Source: Mercurialis annua
Taxonomy: Eukaryota; Streptophyta; Magnoliopsida; Malpighiales; Euphorbiaceae
Length of the DNA: 64,000 nt
Direction: 5' to 3'
Assembly (NCBI RefSeq): GCF_937616625.2
Contig: NC_065571.1
Location: 33,069,879-33,133,878, forward strand
The notes below the pieces were generated by a model. It worked only from the letters and a program-made list of their open reading frames with translations, was not told the DNA's origin and made no database searches. This document shows positions 58,932-64,000 of the stretch, in pieces. Numbering within the stretch: position 1 is the stretch's first letter; each line of letters begins with the position of its first letter. Both the position numbers and the translations under genes were made by a program.

Positions 58932-59623
58932 GTTGGCAATGGAGCAAGAGTTGCTGCTTTAGCTGTAGGGACTTATGAGTTATCTTTGCCTAGTGGACTT
59001 ATTTTATCTTTGAACAATTGTTATTATGTACCTACCATGTGTAGGAATATTATTTCTGTTTCTTGTTTGGACAAGGATGGTTTTGAATTTATTATTAGGA
59101 ATAATAAATGCAGTATTTCGCATAATAACATTCTTTATGGATATGCTCCACGCAGTAGTGGTCTTTATATTTTAAATGTTGAAGACACTAATGAAAAATC
59201 AATCTATAACATCAATGCTAAGAAGTTTAAGTCAAATGATTTAAACTCTACTTATCTCTGGCATTGTCGTTTAGGCCATATAAATGAGAAACGCATATCA
59301 AAACTTCAAAGAGATGGACTTTTGAATTCATTTGATTATGAATCATTTGAAACATGTGAATCTTGTCTAATGGGCAAAATGACAAAAACACCTTTTATTG
59401 GACAAGGTGAAAGAGCTAAAAACTTATTGGGCCTTATACATACAGATGTATGTGGTCCATTAAGTACAAATGCTAGAGGTGGATTTCAGTACTTCATTAC
59501 TTTTACTGATGATCTCAGTAGATATGGTTATGTTTATCTGATGAAACATAAATCTGAATCTTTTGAAAAGTTCAAAATATTTAAGAATGAAGTACAAAAT
59601 CAACTTGGTAAAAATATTAAAAA
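58932..59623 (+). pseudogene. Copia pol: rest of protease and integrase N-terminal part
   Basis: In frame with the gag segment after the TGA. The end of protease is followed by the integrase zinc-binding domain: His at 59262 and 59277, then the Cys pair in CESCLMGK. The integrase catalytic core begins with the first catalytic Asp in HTDVCGPLS and the second in FTDDLSRYGY. Integrase would join element DNA to the chromosome. The frame is lost in a run of five A at 59619-59623, one base more than continuity needs, and hits a stop at 59634-59636. Confidence 0.9.
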
Positions 59624-59987
59624 CACTAAGATCTGATCGAGGTGGTGAATATTTAAGCCAAGAATTTGAAGATCATCTAAGAGATTGTGGGATCATTTCT
59701 CAATTGACTCCACCTGGAACACCACAATGGAATGGTGTGTCTGAACGGAGAAATCGAACTCTATTGGATATGGTTCGATCAATGATGAGTGAAACTGATC
59801 TTCCAATCTCATTTTGGGGTTATGCTTTAGAAACTGCTGCATTCATTTTGAATAGAGTTCCATCAAACGCAGTTGAAAAGACACCATATGAGATATGGAC
59901 TGGAAAAACTCCTAGTTTGTCTTTTCTTAAGATTTGGGGATGTCAAGCTTATGTGAAGCGACTAATTTCAGATAAATTAGCACCAAA
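59620..59987 (+). pseudogene. Copia pol: integrase core, C-terminal half
   Basis: This segment is in the +1 frame relative to its neighbours. It holds SDRGGEYLS, the third catalytic residue Glu in the TPQWNGVSERRNRTLLD region, and the GYALETAAFILNRVPS and KTPYEIWTGKTPS motifs typical of copia integrase. A second break, one base lost in the A run at 59985-59987, returns the reading frame to that of gag; read through uncorrected it ends at 60009. Both indels lie in A runs, so sequencing error is possible. Confidence 0.9.
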
Positions 59988-60719
59988 TCTGACAAATGCC
60001 TTTTTGTAGGATATCCTAAAGAAACTAAAGGATATTACTTCTACAATGCTTATGAGAACAAAGTGTTTGTTGCTAGAAATGGTGTCTTTTTGGAAAGAGA
60101 ATTTATTTCCAAAGGAACCAGTGGGAGTACAGTACAACTTGAAGAAATTCAAGAACCACAAAATAGCATTGTACCAAGTATGGAACCTCAAAAGAATCAA
60201 CAAGCAATTGCTGAACCAGTACAAGTACCACAAGGCCAAAGGAGGTCTGATAGGACACGTCATAATCCTATGAGATATGGATTTCTCATTACTGAGAACA
60301 ATGATGTGATGATTGTGGATCAAGAAGAACCCACATCCTATCAAGAGGCCATAAATAGTCCTGACTCTGAAAAATGGCTCGAAGCAATGAGATCTGAAAT
60401 GCAATCCATGTATGATAATCAAGTTTGGACCTTGATTGACCCAACGGATGGTGTGAGAACCATTGGGTGCAAATGGGTCTTCAAAATGAAGACTGACATG
60501 GATGGCAATGTGCATACCTATAAAGCAAGACTAGTTGTAAAAGGTTTCAGACAAATACACGGTATAGACTATGATGAAACCTTTTCACCAGTTGCTATGC
60601 TCAAATCCATTCGAATTCTCCTTGCCATAGCTGCATATTATGACTATGAGATATGGCAAATGGATGTCAAAACAGTGTTTCTTAATGGAAACTTACTTGA
60701 GGATGTGTACATGACATAA
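59988..60719 (+). pseudogene. Copia pol: integrase tail and reverse transcriptase N-terminal part
   Basis: Back in the gag frame. The first part carries KGYYFYNAYENKVFVARNG, the copia integrase C-terminal GKGY-like region, then a variable Gln-rich linker. Reverse transcriptase begins near SEKWLEAMRSEM, with the conserved KWVFKMK, KARLVVKGF and the QMDVKTVFLNG region. The Val in this last motif is usually Ala. A TAA at 60717-60719 interrupts the frame just before the PEGF motif; the frame is unchanged beyond it. Confidence 0.9.
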
Positions 60720-61910
60720 CCTGAGGGTTTTGCCAGTCCAGAGAATTCTGGAAAGGTTTGCAAGCTTCAAAAATCCATTTATGGATTAAAGCAAGCTTCT
60801 CAGAGTTGGAATCTTCGTTTTGATGAAGCAATCAAAGAGTTTGGATTCATCAAGAATGAAGATGAACCTTGTGTGTACAAGAAGGTTAGTGGGAGCGCGA
60901 TTGTTTTCTTAGTGCTTTATGTTGATGACATACTACTCATTGGAAACGACATTCCCATACTGCAAAATGTTAAATCATGGTTAGGGAAGTGTTTTTCAAT
61001 GAAAGACTTGGGCGATGCTGCTTATATATTAGGCATCAAGATCTATAGAGATAGATCTAGAAGACTCATTGGCCTAAGTCCAAGCACTTATGTTGATAAG
61101 GTATTAAACCGGTTTAGTATGCAAGACTCCAAGAGAGGATTCTTGCCAATATCACATGGCATCAGTCTCAGCAAGACTCAGTGTCCTAAGACACAGGATG
61201 AGCGAGACCGCATGAGTAAGATTCCATATGCTTCTGCTATTAGATATATCATGTATGCAATGTTGGGCACTCGACCTGATGTCTCGTATGCTTTGAGTAC
61301 AACAAGCAGATACCAGTCAAATCCAGGTGAAAGTCACTGGGCAGCAGTTAAGAACATCCTTAAGTACTTGAGAAGAACCAAGGATGCATTCTTGCTATAT
61401 GGTGGTCAGGAAGATGAGCTGATTGTAAAGGGTTACACAGACGCTAGCTTCCAAACTGACATTGATGATTATAAATCACATTCAGGATATGTGTTTTGTT
61501 TGAATGGAGGTGCTTTCAGCTGGAAGAGCTCGAAGCAGGACACCGTTGCTGATTCTACAACAGAAGCTGAGTATATAGCTGCTTCAGACGCAGCTAAGGA
61601 GGCTGTTTGGATCAAAAAGTTCATAACTGGATTAGGTGTTGTTCCTAATATATCCGATCCAGTGAACTTGTTATGTGATAACAATGGGGCCATAGCACAA
61701 GCAAAGGAGCCCAGATCACATCAGCGATCCAAACACATACTTAGGCGCTATCATCTCATTCGAGAAATCATTAAGAGAGGAGATGTGAAGATATGCAGAG
61801 TTTCGACAAATGATAATGTTGCTGATCCGCTAACTAAGGCTCTTCCACAACCTAAGCATAAGAGTCATACTAGGTCCATGGGAATTAGATTTAATGTAGA
61901 TTGGGCCTAG
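60720..61910 (+). pseudogene. Copia pol: reverse transcriptase C-terminal part and RNase H
   Basis: This is the last polyprotein segment, ending at TAG 61908-61910, 14 bp before the 3' LTR. The PEGF and KSIYGLKQA motifs are followed by the catalytic YVDD at 60918-60929. Later reverse transcriptase motifs include AYILGIKIYRDR. RNase H follows with YTDASFQTD, STTEAEYIAAS, LLCDNNGAIA and SKHILRRYHLIRE. All visible active-site residues are present. Without the upstream TAA and frameshifts this half would be functional in sequence, so the breaks look recent. Confidence 0.93.
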
Positions 61911-61913
61911 TGC

Positions 61914-61923
61914 AAGTGGGAGA
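61914..61923 (+). promoter_or_regulatory. Copia polypurine tract
   Basis: AAGTGGGAGA directly precedes the 3' LTR start TGTTAG at 61925, separated by a single T. Confidence 0.85.
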
Positions 61924-61924
61924 T

Positions 61925-62858
61925 TGTTAGTGATATGCACTAGGTCAATCATGTTTGACCATGTTTTGACTTTATCATTTTGTTATTTTTTGATTGGCAG
62001 TTTTTATCATTTTATATTAATGATTAAAATACTTGAATGGTTAATTCTTTCTAAGGTCATCAAGTATGTGACTTGATAGTAGAACCCTTAGGTTTAATAA
62101 AAGAATTATATACCATCTATCCCTAGTCTTAATAGAACATTGAGACTAGTATGATGTTGACTGATGATTATGTTTTACTAATCATGTATATGAGATATTA
62201 AGTCAAATCATAGGTGCTATTTGAGAAATAAGGCATTGGATGACCCACTGTGAGAATACTACATAGATCACTGTCATAAGTAATTCTCATTACAGTTCTA
62301 TTAGTATAATCCTTTGACCTTGAAATCATCATGGATTTCTGCATAGCTATTTAATATTTTGATACAGTCTTACATTATCATTAACAGGATAATGGAATAG
62401 ATTGTCATTGGATATGAAAGTAACTATGTGAGAAATGTGAGTGACTGAGAAGGAATTTGTCCCTCATTTATTTGAGTAAGATATCTATGGGCCCCTTGAA
62501 GAAGATAGACTGAAGGAAATGCATGGCCATGCTAATTGATAAGGAGTTATCATTTTCAGTCTACTTAAAGTCAAGAAACTAATGATTGAATATTATAAGG
62601 ATGACATGACTATGCCTTATATTCAATCTGGATATCGAGTGATAAAGGGATTAAAATATTATTGTAAATGGTTAAATCGGATTGTCGATATTCATTTAAC
62701 TTGGATAGTCATAATGTCTTGCTAGAGGCCACTTATGACTTGTGGGCTGAAATAGGGATTTCGGGCCTACTGTCAACGTTATATGAACCTACAGGGTCAC
62801 AAACTAAGAATAGACCCAAAACAGTTATGGGTTGTACAAGCCCAATGTGATTAAGTGA

Positions 62859-62889
<31 letters not shown>

Positions 62890-63439
62890 ATTCGTAATAT
62901 ATATATATATTAATAAATATATATTAATTCGAAATTAAGGATAATTGTTTTCCTTAATTTATTATTTTTAAATATAATAAATAATTAATATATATGGATG
63001 ATTATCAAAAAGGAGTTTTTGATAAACATAAACTTGTAAGAATTGCAATGAGATTGAAATTCGAATTTGTCTCAAACCCTAGTGTTATTGTATCACTATA
63101 AATACGCATTAAGCAATTGGTTTGAGAATCACGAAATTCATTATTCACTAAATCACTAAAATTCGAAATTGCTTGTGAAGCAATAGTGCTAGCACACAAG
63201 CACTAGTTTTGGCTAAGGTCTTCGTGTGGATACTCGTAGAGGACGCGTTCTTTTGCAGGCGTTTCTGATCTGAGGCCAGGTATCACCAAAGTGAACCACC
63301 TCCTTCCTTCCTACATTGCTGTTGAATTCAACATACAAGGAAGTACTTATTCTGTTAATTCAAATTACATGGATCTTGGTATGGGTTTTTAGATAAATTT
63401 TTGAAATTCCGCTGCGTTATGAACCGAAAAAACCCAACA
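61925..63439 (+). mobile_element. Copia 3' LTR (1,515 bp)
   Basis: TGTTAG...CCCAACA. It is uninterrupted and serves as the reference for the split 5' LTR and as the empty-site reference for the nested insertion. It differs from the 5' LTR at about 38 positions by eye (about 2.7% outside the TA tract). It contains the single-arm TA tract at 62866-62925 and a TATA box at 63097-63104. Confidence 0.94.
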
Positions 63440-64000
63440 TTTATTTCGTAACGTTTGTAAACGCTTGGCTTCAATCACTAAAAATTTGTAAAAGTTTGGC
63501 TTAAAACACTAAAAAGGTGAAACGTTGGGATTTGTTTCGTAACGTTTGTAAATGTTTGGCATAAATCGCTAAAAAGGTGAAACGTTTAAAATTAAATTGC
63601 TAAAAAGGTGAAACGTTTGGATTTGTTTCGTATCATTTGTAAACATTTGGCTTTAAATCGCTTAAAAGGTGAAACGTTTGGATTTATTTTGTAAATGTTT
63701 TTTTTAAATCGCTAAAAAGGTGAAACATTTGGTTTTGTTTCGTAACGTTTGTAAACGTTTAGTTTAAATCACTAAAACGGTGAAACATTTATATTTGTTT
63801 TGTAACGTTTGTAAACGTTCGGCTTAAATTGCTAAAAAGGTGATATCTTTGGTTTTGTTTTGTAACGTTTGCTAATCTTTGGCTTAAATAGCTAAAAAGG
63901 TGAAACATTTGGTTTTGTTTCGTAACGTTTGTAAACGTTCGGCTTAAATGGACAAAAAGGGGAAACATTTGTATTTGTTTTGTAACATTTGTAAACGTTT
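63440..64000 (+). repeat. 60-bp satellite, orientation A, after the copia element
   Basis: The array resumes in the same phase and orientation. The first bases (TTTAT) are the right target-site duplication. The order of units, including the short TCAATCACTAAAAATTTGTA marker at 63471, closely matches 29905-30450, so left and right flanks were contiguous before insertion. The array continues beyond the window. Confidence 0.95.

Larger units (their letters stand above)
43451..63439 (+). mobile_element. Ty1/copia LTR retrotransposon with a nested element
   Basis: The full unit, from TGTTAG at 43451 to CCCAACA at 63439, is flanked by TTTAT duplications. Without the nested insertion (43964-55253 plus one 5-bp duplication) it is about 8.7 kb: a 5' LTR of about 1,589 bp, an internal region of 5,590 bp and a 3' LTR of 1,515 bp. 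The domain order gag, protease, integrase, reverse transcriptase, RNase H, with integrase before reverse transcriptase, defines Ty1/copia. The lineage is not assigned. It carries disabling mutations and could not move on its own proteins. Confidence 0.95.

Overview
The window is plant nuclear heterochromatin. The evidence is a very long AT-rich tandem satellite broken up by plant-type LTR retrotransposons with 5-bp target-site duplications and primer-binding sites matching initiator-Met tRNA. I see no ordinary host gene, tRNA, rRNA or CRISPR array. The sequence alone does not identify the species; a flowering plant is the reasonable reading, and the location is probably pericentromeric, centromeric or a heterochromatic knob.

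The satellite has a monomer of about 60 bp and covers roughly 37.7 kb: 1058-6955, 9818-11374, 13766-43450 and 63440-64000. It runs in one orientation ('A') at 1058-1524, flips to the reverse ('B') at 1525-18122, and returns to A from about 18123 to the end. Inside it are larger duplicated blocks of about 0.73, 2.5, 2.75 and 5.8 kb, which show stepwise segmental amplification. Because 60 is a multiple of 3, many apparent ORFs with 20-residue repeats run through the array; I treat these as by-products and do not annotate them as genes.

Mobile elements, left to right. (1) 1-1057 holds the end of a Ty3/gypsy-type element on the minus strand. (2) 6956-9817 is a compound insertion: a complete 1,992-bp LTR with its primer-binding site, a short internal stub, then a piece of an unrelated gypsy-type LTR. 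(3) 11375-13765 is a solo gypsy-type LTR with a perfect 5-bp duplication. (4) 43451-63439 is a Ty1/copia element with LTRs of about 1.5 kb, a gag gene and a broken pol. Its 5' LTR is split by (5), 43964-55253, a young non-autonomous gypsy-type element on the minus strand with two 3,550-bp LTRs and only a gag-like ORF.

The nesting gives an order of events: satellite, local amplification and inversion, copia insertion, then gypsy insertion. LTR divergence counted by eye (about 2.7% for the copia element, about 0.4% for the gypsy element) agrees with that order. The copia gag-pol would encode gag, protease, integrase, reverse transcriptase and RNase H, but it carries two stops and two compensating frameshifts. 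The gypsy-type element has no pol and would depend on proteins from another element.
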